From Candidatus Peregrinibacteria bacterium (GTDB lineage Bacteria; Patescibacteriota; Gracilibacteria; UBA1369; PNNO01): a stretch of 16,931 bases of DNA. This document shows, piece after piece, positions 7,192-14,008 of this stretch. Where the stretch lies: contig WJKT01000108.1 of the NCBI GenBank assembly GCA_014728955.1, positions 1 through 16,931 on the forward strand. Reading direction: 5' to 3'. Position 1 is the stretch's first letter. Every line of letters begins with the position of its first letter. Below the pieces are notes generated by a model that saw only the letters and a program-made list of their open reading frames with translations, had not been told where the DNA came from and did not search any database. The position numbers were made by a program, and so were the translations under genes.

Positions 7192-8268
7192 TTGTCAACC
7201 TCTGATCACAAACAATATATGAAGCGGTGTCTGTCCCTTGCAGAAAAAGGGGTGGGGCACGTCAGCCCCAATCCTCTTGTAGGGTGCGTTATTGTTAATA
7301 ACGGTACGATAATTGCCGAAGGTTATCACCATGCTTTCGGTGAAAAACACGCGGAGATAGACGCTCTTGATACGGTAGCGGGAAACGCAGGCGGAGCAAC
7401 GCTGTATGTCAATTTGGAACCATGCTCGATTCACGGAAAAACTCCTCCGTGTACAGATCGTATTATTCGTGAAAAGATTGGGCGTGTGGTGATCGGATGC
7501 CACGACCCTCATCCGGATATTTCGGGGCAAGGCATTGCCATACTACGCAGTCACGGCATTGATGTTATTCATCCTGTCTTGGAAGAGCAATCACGCCGCA
7601 TGAATCAATTTTTCTTTAAATGGATAACAAACAATAAGCCCTATGTGACATTAAAAATGGCTTGTTCGAAAGATAATTATATTGCACTTCCCGATGGATC
7701 TCCGATTACACTGTCTTCACAAGAAAGTCGGCACGAGGTACACGCGCTGCGCAGTCACTACGACGCCGTACTGATTGGCAAAACAACAGCATTGCGTGAT
7801 AACCCGCGCTTAACCGTACGACATGTCACGGGACGAAACCCGATTCGTATTGTCCTGGATAGCCACGGAACGCTCAATGACTACAAGCATCTGCATCTTA
7901 TGAATGATGAATATGCGCATAAAACATGGTGGGTAGTCGGGCGCCCGCCTTCGTTTATTCCTCAGCACGGAAAGGTGCTTCACGTACCGCTTAACAAGGC
8001 GGGGAAAATCGATATCAATCAGCTGCTCGCGACGCTGGCACAAAACAACATAAGCTCACTTTTGGTAGAAGGAGGAAGGCATATCTGGGATTCGTTTATT
8101 GCGGCGGGCGCCGCCGACCATATTATTGTTTACACATCTCCCAACAAACTCAAAAAAGGCATACCCTATTCTTCAATTTCCTTTCTCGATACAATACAAC
8201 CAAAACACACCATGCAATATCGCAAAGGACCCGATACGGTGACACACTATTATCTACGAACTTATTGA
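7192..8268 (+). CDS. ribD: Bifunctional riboflavin biosynthesis protein RibD (deaminase/reductase)
   Basis: The 358-residue protein has both RibD domains. The N-terminal zinc deaminase (residues ~5-145) shows HAE (H53, E55) and PCSIHGKTPPC (C78, C87). The C-terminal reductase (~150-358) shows PYVTLKMACSKD, the VLIGKTTALRDNPRLTVR substrate loop and LLVEGG. The enzyme converts the GTP-derived pyrimidine to 5-amino-6-ribitylamino-uracil phosphate. The start given is a TTG at 7192 with a GGG-rich stretch just upstream; the ATG at 7219 (residue 10, MKRCLSLAEKG) is a real alternative, but most relatives have a few residues before that methionine. The gene stands alone: no ribE, ribBA, ribH or FMN riboswitch is seen in the window. 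It ends in a 15-base overlap with the convergent YgjP gene. Confidence 0.95.
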   Translation: MSTSDHKQYMKRCLSLAEKGVGHVSPNPLVGCVIVNNGTIIAEGYHHAFGEKHAEIDALDTVAGNAGGATLYVNLEPCSIHGKTPPCTDRIIREKIGRVVIGCHDPHPDISGQGIAILRSHGIDVIHPVLEEQSRRMNQFFFKWITNNKPYVTLKMACSKDNYIALPDGSPITLSSQESRHEVHALRSHYDAVLIGKTTALRDNPRLTVRHVTGRNPIRIVLDSHGTLNDYKHLHLMNDEYAHKTWWVVGRPPSFIPQHGKVLHVPLNKAGKIDINQLLATLAQNNISSLLVEGGRHIWDSFIAAGAADHIIVYTSPNKLKKGIPYSSISFLDTIQPKHTMQYRKGPDTVTHYYLRTY

Positions 8269-8820
8269 TAATAAATATGCATGGTCTTTTAACCATGCAC
8301 GATCTTCTTTATATGAAGGATGTATGCAAGCAACAGCAGACCAAAATTTTTTTTGATGATTTTTATATCGAGTATGCACAAGCTCATGAACAACCACATA
8401 ATCAATGACTCGAGGATCGGCAAACATCAATTTCCAGTTAAGCCTAATGGTATTGTCGGCGCTGCAGGATCCCCATCTTGTTTTCGCCCCCGAAAGCCGC
8501 ATCGCACCATATGTATAACCATAGTGCTCTGCATAATCATTAAGCCGCTTTTTAAAATAGGATCGTGCTCTTTTTTTTGTACGCTGAATAGCTTCTTTAT
8601 TAAGTAATTGCTGCATATAATCACGTTGCTTGGATTGATAACGCATTGCTTGTTGTTTTGCTTCAATCCAATGCTTTTTTTCCTGAATAAAACGCCTGAT
8701 TCTTTGTTTGCTTGCATAATAGGGAGCTCGCACTATAAGCTCTCCTTCATCGTTAATATGCAATGAAATAGTTTTTCGGCGCGATCGAATTATCGTATTG
8801 TCATTTATATTTTCACCCAT
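8254..8820 (-). CDS. YgjP-type (DUF45/M48-like) zinc metallopeptidase
   Basis: The 188-residue protein matches the YgjP/DUF45 family in length and layout. An N-terminal beta region (RSRRKTISLHINDEGELIVRAP) is followed by a helical stretch rich in Lys/Gln/Arg (~38-100), then SGAKTRWGSCS (111-120), a very conserved family motif. The zinc site is HELVH (145-149) in VIDYVVVHELVHTRYKNH, with H155 as the likely third ligand. The family is thought to be cytoplasmic metal-dependent proteases, often beside restriction-modification or DNA-repair genes; no such neighbour is present here. All predicted metal ligands are intact. It converges on ribD with a 15-base overlap. Its upstream region is shared with the divergent gene at 8967. 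Confidence 0.93.
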   Translation of the reverse strand: MGENINDNTIIRSRRKTISLHINDEGELIVRAPYYASKQRIRRFIQEKKHWIEAKQQAMRYQSKQRDYMQQLLNKEAIQRTKKRARSYFKKRLNDYAEHYGYTYGAMRLSGAKTRWGSCSADNTIRLNWKLMFADPRVIDYVVVHELVHTRYKNHQKKFWSAVACIHPSYKEDRAWLKDHAYLLSISS

Positions 8821-8859
8821 AATTTTTCAGTATGTCTAACTTAATATATACACTTGTTC

Positions 8860-8886
8860 TTGACCTTTACAATAGGTTTTTATACT
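8860..8886 (+). promoter_or_regulatory. Possible promoter for the 225-residue protein gene
   Basis: TTGACC (8860-8865) is followed by TATACT (8881-8886) at a short 15-base spacing; at 17 bases there is a poorer TACTGT. Either would give a leader of about 70 bases before the ATG at 8967, ending in the strong AAGGAGA. Confidence 0.3.
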
Positions 8887-8966
8887 GTTGTCGTCGTGTG
8901 TTTTGCGCCTTGCAAACCGCGTGACATTTTGACAAACAGCAGCAGAAAGCTACAAGGAGAAGATAC

Positions 8967-9644
8967 ATGCACATTCAAATTAACGACTTAACCGAAAAAG
9001 AAAACAGCTATCTTAATCTCACTATCGACAGAGTGATTGAGATGGCAAAAACCAACATTGTTGTTATGACACTACGACAATGGCAAGAATTAACGCAACA
9101 GCATGACAACCCGGAAACTTACCTGGCTGTTAACGCTTTGCTTATTCAAACGACCTATCTGGGTTTCTTTCAAGCCATGGACGAAAAAGAAACCTATTGT
9201 ATCGGCATCTTCACCGGTATGAAGATCCCGTTTGGTATCACAACGCAATGGACTCAGATTATGGATCTGCGCATTGCCATCCCGCATGCATCAACGCTTC
9301 CCTGGATCGTATTTAGCACTTCGCACCCGCTCGACACAAGCACGCAAACCTTTGTGAAGACCCTCTTCTCAACCATTACACAAACGTGCTCAAACAAAAG
9401 CAGGGCAATCTATGATCTCGTGACTAACCATACCGTTAAAACATCGTTAAGCAAGCACCGCAATTGGTACTGGATGTACGGGTCCGTCCTCGACGAGATG
9501 CCGACTGAGGTTAACCCGGAAAATCTTATTCCACTGCGTGGAGATCAAAACGACGTTTTGCTTATCGATCCGACTCATCAAACACACCACTACACCTTCG
9601 ACCCTCTTGTCGGAGCGCTCCGCAAGGCGCGTACAGGCATTTAA
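8967..9644 (+). CDS. Protein of unknown function, 225 residues, strong ribosome binding site
   Basis: I do not recognise this protein. It is soluble by appearance: there is no signal peptide and no clear membrane segment. It begins with a short amphipathic helix region (LTEKENSYLNLTIDRVIEMAK). The alternating hydrophobic stretches that follow (TNIVVMTL, LGFFQAM, YCIGIFTG, LPWIVFS, DVLLID) suggest an alpha/beta fold. A Trp/Tyr-rich patch (RNWYWMYGSVLDEMP) lies around residue 165. The C-terminus is basic (LRKARTGI). Translation signals are among the best in the window: AAGGAGA lies eight bases before the ATG. The gene is a single transcription unit, with its own promoter region upstream and a hairpin plus strong terminator downstream. 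That layout and the good ribosome binding site suggest it is well expressed, but no function can be assigned. Confidence 0.82.
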   Translation: MHIQINDLTEKENSYLNLTIDRVIEMAKTNIVVMTLRQWQELTQQHDNPETYLAVNALLIQTTYLGFFQAMDEKETYCIGIFTGMKIPFGITTQWTQIMDLRIAIPHASTLPWIVFSTSHPLDTSTQTFVKTLFSTITQTCSNKSRAIYDLVTNHTVKTSLSKHRNWYWMYGSVLDEMPTEVNPENLIPLRGDQNDVLLIDPTHQTHHYTFDPLVGALRKARTGI

Positions 9645-9717
9645 CCTTCTTTCTGCTCATCTTGTGTGGCTTCATCTTTTCACGAACTTGTGGAAAGCGT
9701 GAAGACACCTGTATCGA

Positions 9718-9742
9718 AGAAGAACATTGGTCGTGTTCTTCT
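9718..9742 (+). other. Perfect 9-base-pair hairpin in the 3' region of the 225-residue gene
   Basis: AGAAGAACA (9718-9726) and TGTTCTTCT (9734-9742) form a perfect stem with a seven-base loop, just before the terminator hairpin. It lacks a U-tract, so it is not itself a terminator. It may protect the 3' end or bind a protein or small RNA. Confidence 0.45.
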
Positions 9743-9746
9743 CCCG

Positions 9747-9784
9747 GGCCGGCTCGTCCATCGTGACGAATACCGGCCTTTTTT
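9747..9784 (+). terminator. Strong rho-independent terminator
   Basis: GGCCGG (9747-9752) pairs with CCGGCC (9773-9778). Inside, TCGTC (9754-9758) pairs with GACGA (9765-9769). The stem is followed directly by six Ts (9779-9784). It ends the transcript of the gene at 8967-9644. Confidence 0.87.
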
Positions 9785-9838
9785 GTTGAAACAAATAGCG
9801 GTATACTACTCTTACCCCTTATTCAGTAACCACTCGGC

Positions 9839-10078
9839 ATGAAAAACAATCATGACGCCCTTATCAGACTTGTCAGTTATTCACTTATCAGCGCAGTCGC
9901 CGGCCTTATCGGAGGATTCCTTCTCGGCTATCTGATTTACGGCGTTGGTTATGTGTTTTATCCGCACGACATAACCCGCAGTTTATATTACGGCGCTCCT
10001 TTTTTGGGCATGAGTTTTGGCACCGCTATCGGAGCCGTACTCGGCGGCGTCGTTGCCATTAAAAAGACGGGGAAATAA
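9839..10078 (+). CDS. Small membrane protein, two glycine-rich membrane segments
   Basis: This 79-residue protein has two predicted membrane segments: ~12-37 (SYSLISAVAGLIGGFLLGYLIYGVGY) and ~50-73 (APFLGMSFGTAIGAVLGGVVAI). Both are rich in small residues and GxxxG-type spacing, which favours tight helix packing or oligomers. A short loop (YPHDITRSLYY) joins them, and the C-terminus is basic (KKTGK). I do not recognise the family. There is no Shine-Dalgarno before the ATG; a TATACT at 9802-9807 could be the -10 of its promoter, with no good -35. The gene ends 14 bases before the convergent DUF1761 gene. Its composition is that of a real membrane protein rather than a random frame, but the call rests on this alone. 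Confidence 0.6.
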   Translation: MKNNHDALIRLVSYSLISAVAGLIGGFLLGYLIYGVGYVFYPHDITRSLYYGAPFLGMSFGTAIGAVLGGVVAIKKTGK

Positions 10079-10092
10079 TTGCAGCCCTTGAG

Positions 10093-10500
10093 CTATACCC
10101 ACGTCGTCAGTACCGTACTGATAATCGCCAACGAAAGAAGGTTGTACGCATTATTGAGAACAAACAGCATAACCGGCTTTTTTTCCCATAATATTCCTCC
10201 TAATGTAAGAGGGGCAATAAAGCCGAGCCATAGCCAAAACGATACCATGAGAGCTTCCGCAACATTTGCAACTGCGGTAAAAAGCAGAATATGCGCCAGC
10301 ACAAAACTGGTCACCAGCATCCCCGCAAAATAAACAAGATATCTCACCCATCCGTACTGCATTCCTTTTTTTGTTTTTTTAATACCGGCAAGTTTCGCCC
10401 AATGTCTACCAAACAAAAACGGCGAATACCATAAGCTTCCAACAATAAATGAAATTACCGCCGCGGTTACTACTGCAAGTGGATTAATTGACTCAAGCAT
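10093..10500 (-). CDS. DUF1761 family membrane protein
   Basis: The protein (135 residues from the chosen start) matches DUF1761. Its N-terminus reads INPLAVVTAAVISFIVGSLWYSPFLFGRHWAKLAGI, with the conserved LWYSP and FG..W motifs. Four membrane segments are visible: ~6-25, ~50-75, ~77-100 and ~112-132. I chose the ATG at 10500 because family members start with a few residues before the IN.LAV motif; in-frame ATGs at 10506 and 10512 would add only MF or MCMF. None has a clear Shine-Dalgarno. The function of DUF1761 is not known. It follows the hybrid kinase gene on the same strand, at 10543-12681, with a gap of ~40 bases upstream of its own start on the other side, so it may be read from the same transcript. 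Confidence 0.85.
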   Translation of the reverse strand: MLESINPLAVVTAAVISFIVGSLWYSPFLFGRHWAKLAGIKKTKKGMQYGWVRYLVYFAGMLVTSFVLAHILLFTAVANVAEALMVSFWLWLGFIAPLTLGGILWEKKPVMLFVLNNAYNLLSLAIISTVLTTWV

Positions 10501-10542
10501 GAACATACACATAAGGGTTAGTAACTACCCTTCAAGTATATA

Positions 10543-12681
10543 CTATTTTTTTTCTTTGATTAAAGACGATATTTTTAAAAGCAACTCATTTGGCGAAAAC
10601 GGCTTATCCATAAACGGTACTTCTTTACCGTTACATCCTTCACCGTGTATTTTGGCATCAAAGGTATAGCCACTGGTTAACAGCACCGGCCCGTCATAGC
10701 CTCCCTTGCAAATTTCTTGTAAAAAATCGGGGCCATTTCCATCCGGAAGTGAAACATCGGAAAAAACAATATCAAAGGTCTCTTCACGCTCTTCAAAAAG
10801 TTTTCTGGCAGTTTGTATATCATCCGCAATAACAACATGGGCGCCGGCTCTTTGTAAAATGCGGGATACTATTTTCCGCACCGCAATATCATCCTCGATA
10901 AAGAAAATAGTCTTTCCACTTAAATCATGTTTTTCTTTTTCTTCAACAGTCTTATATTCAAGAGCACCTGTCGGCTTATGTGCCGGCAACAACAATTCAA
11001 AAACAGTTCCTTCTCCTTCTGTACTCTCCACCATAATATGACCATTATGTTGACGAACAATGCCATATACAACTGATAATCCCAGACCACTTCCTTGGCT
11101 AACCGACTTGGTTGTATAAAAAGGCTCAAAAATAGCATTTAATCTTTTTTTCGGTATTCCCATGCCGGTATCTTTAACGCGTATAGAAACATATTTGCCC
11201 GGTTTCACCTGTTCGTGGTTATGTACATATTCACGATGAACCGTTTTTTCACACATGGTTACGTCAAGACTGCCTCCTTCCGGCATAGCATCACGTGCAT
11301 TAACGGCAAGATTCATAATAACTTGTTCAAGTTGTGTTTTATCCGCTTCTACAAATAACGGTTTTTCCAGCGTATTAATCGAAATCGTAATATTTTTTTC
11401 AATTAATCTCTTTAGCATTTCGTGCATACCGACAAACACTTCATTTATTTCAAGCGCTTCCCGACTCAAAATTTGCTTACGACTAAATGCGAGCAACTGT
11501 TTTGTTAGACGAGCGGCTCTATGTGCCGCCTTTTGTATTTCAATAATATCCTCTTTTGCATCAAGAGAAATATCATCACGATTCAATAACGTTTCTCCAA
11601 AGCCTTTAATAACAGTAATCAAATTATTAAAGTCATGCGCAACACCACCCGCCAATTGCCCTACCGACTCTATTCTCTGCATATGACGCATCGCTTCTTC
11701 CTGAGTTTCCAGTTCCTGCTGCATATGTCTTTCTTCAAGTGCAACTCCCATACTCGCCATGAGACGTTCAAAGTAATGTACCATGTTTTCATTAAACATT
11801 TTTTCACGCTCGGACCACATTTGGAGTACCCCATGGATACGCTGCTTGGATTGTATTGGAATCATAGCCATTGATCGATACCCCTGTTGCAAACATAAGG
11901 GGAGATCGTTTTCATCTCCAGCATTATCGCCATGCAGTATATCAAATGCATTTAACCATGCACTCCCCTGTGGTGTCTTTTCTATATATGGATGATCTTC
12001 TATTTCCGTTTTCCGGGCACACAGCGAACATGCATACGCAGCGCTGTCGGCGTTCTTCGTCGTTTCTTCTTCCATACTGGTATACGAATATAAAACATTA
12101 TCTGTATCATCATCAATTAATTGCAATAACACACCGTTGATTTTTAAACTTTCCCGAATCATGGTGGTAATGTCGTCAATTGTTTCATAAATATCCGTGT
12201 CCGCGTTCAGACATTCTAAAATACGAATGGCCAGCTCCTGTCGATCTTCCGCAAGCTTTTTCTCCGTGATATCCTTTGTTACCCCCAAAAAAGCGATGAG
12301 CGTTTCATTTTCATCATACAAAAACGATACTTGGTTTTCAGTCCATATGGTTGTTCCATCTTTACACTTCATTTCGAGTTCCACTGTGCGAATGCGATCT
12401 TTATCAACATCCGGCCGCTTCTCATATTCATGTTCTTCTTGCAAAACAGCATATACCCTATTGAGCGATTCTTCGGTAAAAATATCCGATAAGGATTGAT
12501 CCATCACTTCTTCCGGACTATATCCTCGCTGCATAGAAACCGCACTGGAAATCCAGGCTATATTCTCTTCCAGTGCTGCATCAATAACCCATATGGAGTT
12601 GGGGAATTTTTTCTCTATCGCTTCCATCATTTTTACACTGTCATATCGCCCGCCAAATAATGTTTCGATTTCCTTATGCAT
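10543..12681 (-). CDS. Soluble hybrid sensor histidine kinase (PAS-GAF-HisKA-HATPase-REC)
   Basis: The 712-residue protein has five domains in order. PAS (~22-140, ending in the PAC motif GVTKDITEKKLAE) is followed by GAF (~155-318, containing the cysteine pair CSLC), HisKA (~335-400, phospho-acceptor H349 in GGVAHDFNN) and HATPase (~440-570, N-box NLAVNARDAM, DTGMGIP, GSGLGLSVV). A C-terminal receiver (~590-710) has acidic EDD near 596-598, phospho-acceptor D642 in FSDVSLPDG, and K693 in MDKPF. No membrane segment is present, so it should sense a cytoplasmic signal. The attached receiver suggests a phosphorelay, but no phosphotransfer protein or partner regulator is next to it. I chose the ATG at 12681: an upstream TTG at 12732 lies inside the predicted promoter (-35 at 12740-12745, -10 at 12716-12721). 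All catalytic residues look intact. Confidence 0.94.
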   Translation of the reverse strand: MHKEIETLFGGRYDSVKMMEAIEKKFPNSIWVIDAALEENIAWISSAVSMQRGYSPEEVMDQSLSDIFTEESLNRVYAVLQEEHEYEKRPDVDKDRIRTVELEMKCKDGTTIWTENQVSFLYDENETLIAFLGVTKDITEKKLAEDRQELAIRILECLNADTDIYETIDDITTMIRESLKINGVLLQLIDDDTDNVLYSYTSMEEETTKNADSAAYACSLCARKTEIEDHPYIEKTPQGSAWLNAFDILHGDNAGDENDLPLCLQQGYRSMAMIPIQSKQRIHGVLQMWSEREKMFNENMVHYFERLMASMGVALEERHMQQELETQEEAMRHMQRIESVGQLAGGVAHDFNNLITVIKGFGETLLNRDDISLDAKEDIIEIQKAAHRAARLTKQLLAFSRKQILSREALEINEVFVGMHEMLKRLIEKNITISINTLEKPLFVEADKTQLEQVIMNLAVNARDAMPEGGSLDVTMCEKTVHREYVHNHEQVKPGKYVSIRVKDTGMGIPKKRLNAIFEPFYTTKSVSQGSGLGLSVVYGIVRQHNGHIMVESTEGEGTVFELLLPAHKPTGALEYKTVEEKEKHDLSGKTIFFIEDDIAVRKIVSRILQRAGAHVVIADDIQTARKLFEEREETFDIVFSDVSLPDGNGPDFLQEICKGGYDGPVLLTSGYTFDAKIHGEGCNGKEVPFMDKPFSPNELLLKISSLIKEKK

Positions 12682-12715
12682 TAAAAAATACCATTGTACA
12701 TTGTATAGGAAACAG

Positions 12716-12745
12716 ATACTACAATGACACAAGGGGGTTTGTCAA
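12716..12745 (-). promoter_or_regulatory. Promoter of the hybrid histidine kinase gene
   Basis: On the minus strand TTGACA (12740-12745) is followed after 18 bases by TAGTAT (12716-12721). The predicted start of transcription near 12709 leaves a ~28-base leader to the ATG at 12681, which supports that start over the upstream TTG. Confidence 0.5.
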
Positions 12746-12765
12746 CAACACACGCTCTCATGTAA

Positions 12766-13113
12766 TCAGGTATATAAAAATACACCGATAATAATCGAAA
12801 TATGGATGAAAAAATATGAGCTATACATAATAACCAAAGGCTTTTCTTTATGCAGCAACCCATATGAAATCCAGATGGTGGAAAGACATAAATATGTCAC
12901 CCATGTTTCCAGAGCAACGCCTTCCGCGCTTTTCTCCATCCATATCTTAAAAACCTGAGGCAAAGTCATCACCGGCCCGGCTATACCCGCAAAATAAATC
13001 ATTCTATCAAGAATGTTTTTCTTTACATGCTTACGCATTCCGCGTTTATGTTTGTTTTTCTTTTTCTTTTTGCGGTGAATAATGTGATGATGCACGTGCG
13101 TACCAACCGGCAT
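12766..13113 (-). CDS. SemiSWEET-like (PQ-loop) sugar transporter subunit
   Basis: Residues ~36-115 of this 115-residue protein form a three-helix SemiSWEET/MtN3 unit. TM1 is at ~38-58 with the hallmark MTLPQVFKIW (P52-Q53), then the loop SAEGVALETW, TM2 at ~69-88 (TYLCLSTIWISYGLL) and TM3 at ~93-114. SemiSWEETs work as dimers and let mono- or disaccharides cross the membrane down a gradient. The first ~33 residues are unusual, very rich in His and Lys (HVHHH, RKKKKKNKHKRG); relatives normally have under ten residues here. An in-frame ATG at 13038 would remove most of this tail. A possible promoter (TTGTTT, 17 bases, TAAAAT) upstream of 13113 is compatible with the long form. The gene ends with TGA. 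The trehalase ~900 bases away would fit a role with sugars, but they are not co-transcribed in an obvious way. Confidence 0.86.
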   Translation of the reverse strand: MPVGTHVHHHIIHRKKKKKNKHKRGMRKHVKKNILDRMIYFAGIAGPVMTLPQVFKIWMEKSAEGVALETWVTYLCLSTIWISYGLLHKEKPLVIMYSSYFFIHISIIIGVFLYT

Positions 13114-13144
13114 ATCAATAATTTTGTTACATTGTTATCTTCTT

Positions 13145-13173
13145 ATTTTAGCACGCCGCAGGTAAAAAAACAA
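13145..13173 (-). promoter_or_regulatory. Possible promoter for the SemiSWEET gene
   Basis: On the minus strand TTGTTT (13168-13173) is followed at the ideal 17 bases by TAAAAT (13145-13150). The -35 is weak. Transcription would start near 13137, about 24 bases before the ATG at 13113. Confidence 0.3.
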
Positions 13174-13184
13174 CATATGTCACA

Positions 13185-13820
13185 TTATTGTACATTATGT
13201 ATCATATCCCATATATACTGCTTCAAAACATGCACTTTCGAAGAACATTCTTGCGGTTGTAACGATAAAATATTTTTTTTGCTCATTATAATGCCATTGT
13301 TTTCAGCAGCCCTGTCAACATATTCCTCATCAATAGTCGCTTCATAACATGACATGGATACTTTTTCGGCATCATTACCTGCTCTATGCTGTTTTGGTTG
13401 TTCGGATGCTATCCCCATATATGAAATATCGCGTATAATTGCATCATCCACACTATTTTTAACTTTAAACGAACTATCGGGAAGCACACCACGGCTGGCC
13501 AACGGAAAATCATATCCTTCAAGTGCGGCGAGTTCCTCAACGTTATTATTATCGTTATTATATGGGTTGTTTTCTATTGTTTTTCGTTTAATCAAGACAT
13601 ATCGATCCTGCTTGTCTTTTAAGACAATAGCGATAGCATGCCGCACATCATCAGCAATAAGTTGTACTTTTTCATTTAAAGCAAGAGGGTATTTTTCGCA
13701 CGCTTCTTCCCGCACACGGGTAACCAACTCATGGATAGTCGGTTTATCTTGGCGTACCGAAGCCGTATTCAACACAGGATCAAAAACTCCTTGTAAAAGG
13801 TATGGCTTTTTTTCTTTCAT
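13185..13820 (-). CDS. Nudix-like protein with a degenerate Nudix box
   Basis: From the ATG at 13820 the protein has 211 residues. Around residues 57-75, HAIAIVLKDKQDRYVLIKRK is typical of the first strands of a Nudix hydrolase. Further on, YDFPLASRGVLPDSSFKVKN...DDAIIRDISYMGI lies where W-LPGG-(x)-GE...AA-REl-EE-G would be, and a C-terminal strand/helix part (KVSMSCYEATIDEE...NILSL) completes the pattern. The metal-binding REXXEE glutamates are replaced (RDISYM), so classical Nudix hydrolysis is unlikely; binding or regulation is more plausible, as in other inactive Nudix folds. This reading is from pattern only. I prefer ATG 13820 over the GTG at 13883 because the GTG lies upstream of the predicted -10. 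No Shine-Dalgarno is visible. The upstream region has a conspicuous hairpin. Confidence 0.75.
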   Translation of the reverse strand: MKEKKPYLLQGVFDPVLNTASVRQDKPTIHELVTRVREEACEKYPLALNEKVQLIADDVRHAIAIVLKDKQDRYVLIKRKTIENNPYNNDNNNVEELAALEGYDFPLASRGVLPDSSFKVKNSVDDAIIRDISYMGIASEQPKQHRAGNDAEKVSMSCYEATIDEEYVDRAAENNGIIMSKKNILSLQPQECSSKVHVLKQYIWDMIHNVQ

Positions 13821-13844
13821 AAAAAATTGATTAGACAATAATAA

Positions 13845-13873
13845 GGGTTCCCCGATTGAAAAATGAGGAACCC
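13845..13873 (-). other. Hairpin at the 5' end of the Nudix-like transcript
   Basis: GGGTTCC (13845-13851) and GGAACCC (13867-13873) form a perfect 7-base-pair stem with a 15-base loop. It begins directly after the predicted -10, so it would be the first structure of the Nudix-like mRNA. Alternatively it is a terminator for the upstream trehalase transcript; the following TTATTATTG is a poor U-tract. Confidence 0.5.
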
Positions 13874-13902
13874 ATATTGCCACAGTTGGCTTTTGTTGTC
13901 AA
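13874..13902 (-). promoter_or_regulatory. Possible promoter of the Nudix-like gene
   Basis: On the minus strand a perfect TTGACA (13897-13902) is followed at 17 bases by CAATAT (13874-13879), a weak -10. Transcription would start about 13867, inside the hairpin just downstream. Confidence 0.4.
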
Positions 13903-14008
13903 ATTAGAGCTTTTCCGGTGTTACAACGCAAGTAGTCGGCACATCACCCGGACCATCCTGAGGATCCCGAAGCAATAACACGGTATCTCAAAAAAGTTGC
14001 GGTTTTTT

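Noticed and set aside
4287..8268. Two convergent gene pairs (ctpA with the winged-helix gene, ribD with the YgjP gene) both overlap by exactly 15 bases.
   Set aside because: The overlapping sequences are unrelated, and short tail overlaps are common in compact genomes; the equal length looks like coincidence.
12682..12732. Longer N-terminus of the hybrid kinase starting at TTG 12732.
   Set aside because: The extra residues (MCHCSICFLY...) do not resemble a domain, and the TTG lies between the -35 and -10 of the predicted promoter.
13821..13883. Longer N-terminus of the Nudix-like protein starting at GTG 13883.
   Set aside because: It would run through a perfect hairpin and begin upstream of the predicted -10; no ribosome binding site supports it.
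13918..14000. A fourth attC-like element after the trehalase gene (CCGCAAC on one side, GTTGTAA on the other, minus strand).
   Set aside because: The end motifs fit loosely, but I found no matching internal inverted repeat and no sequence shared with elements 1-3.
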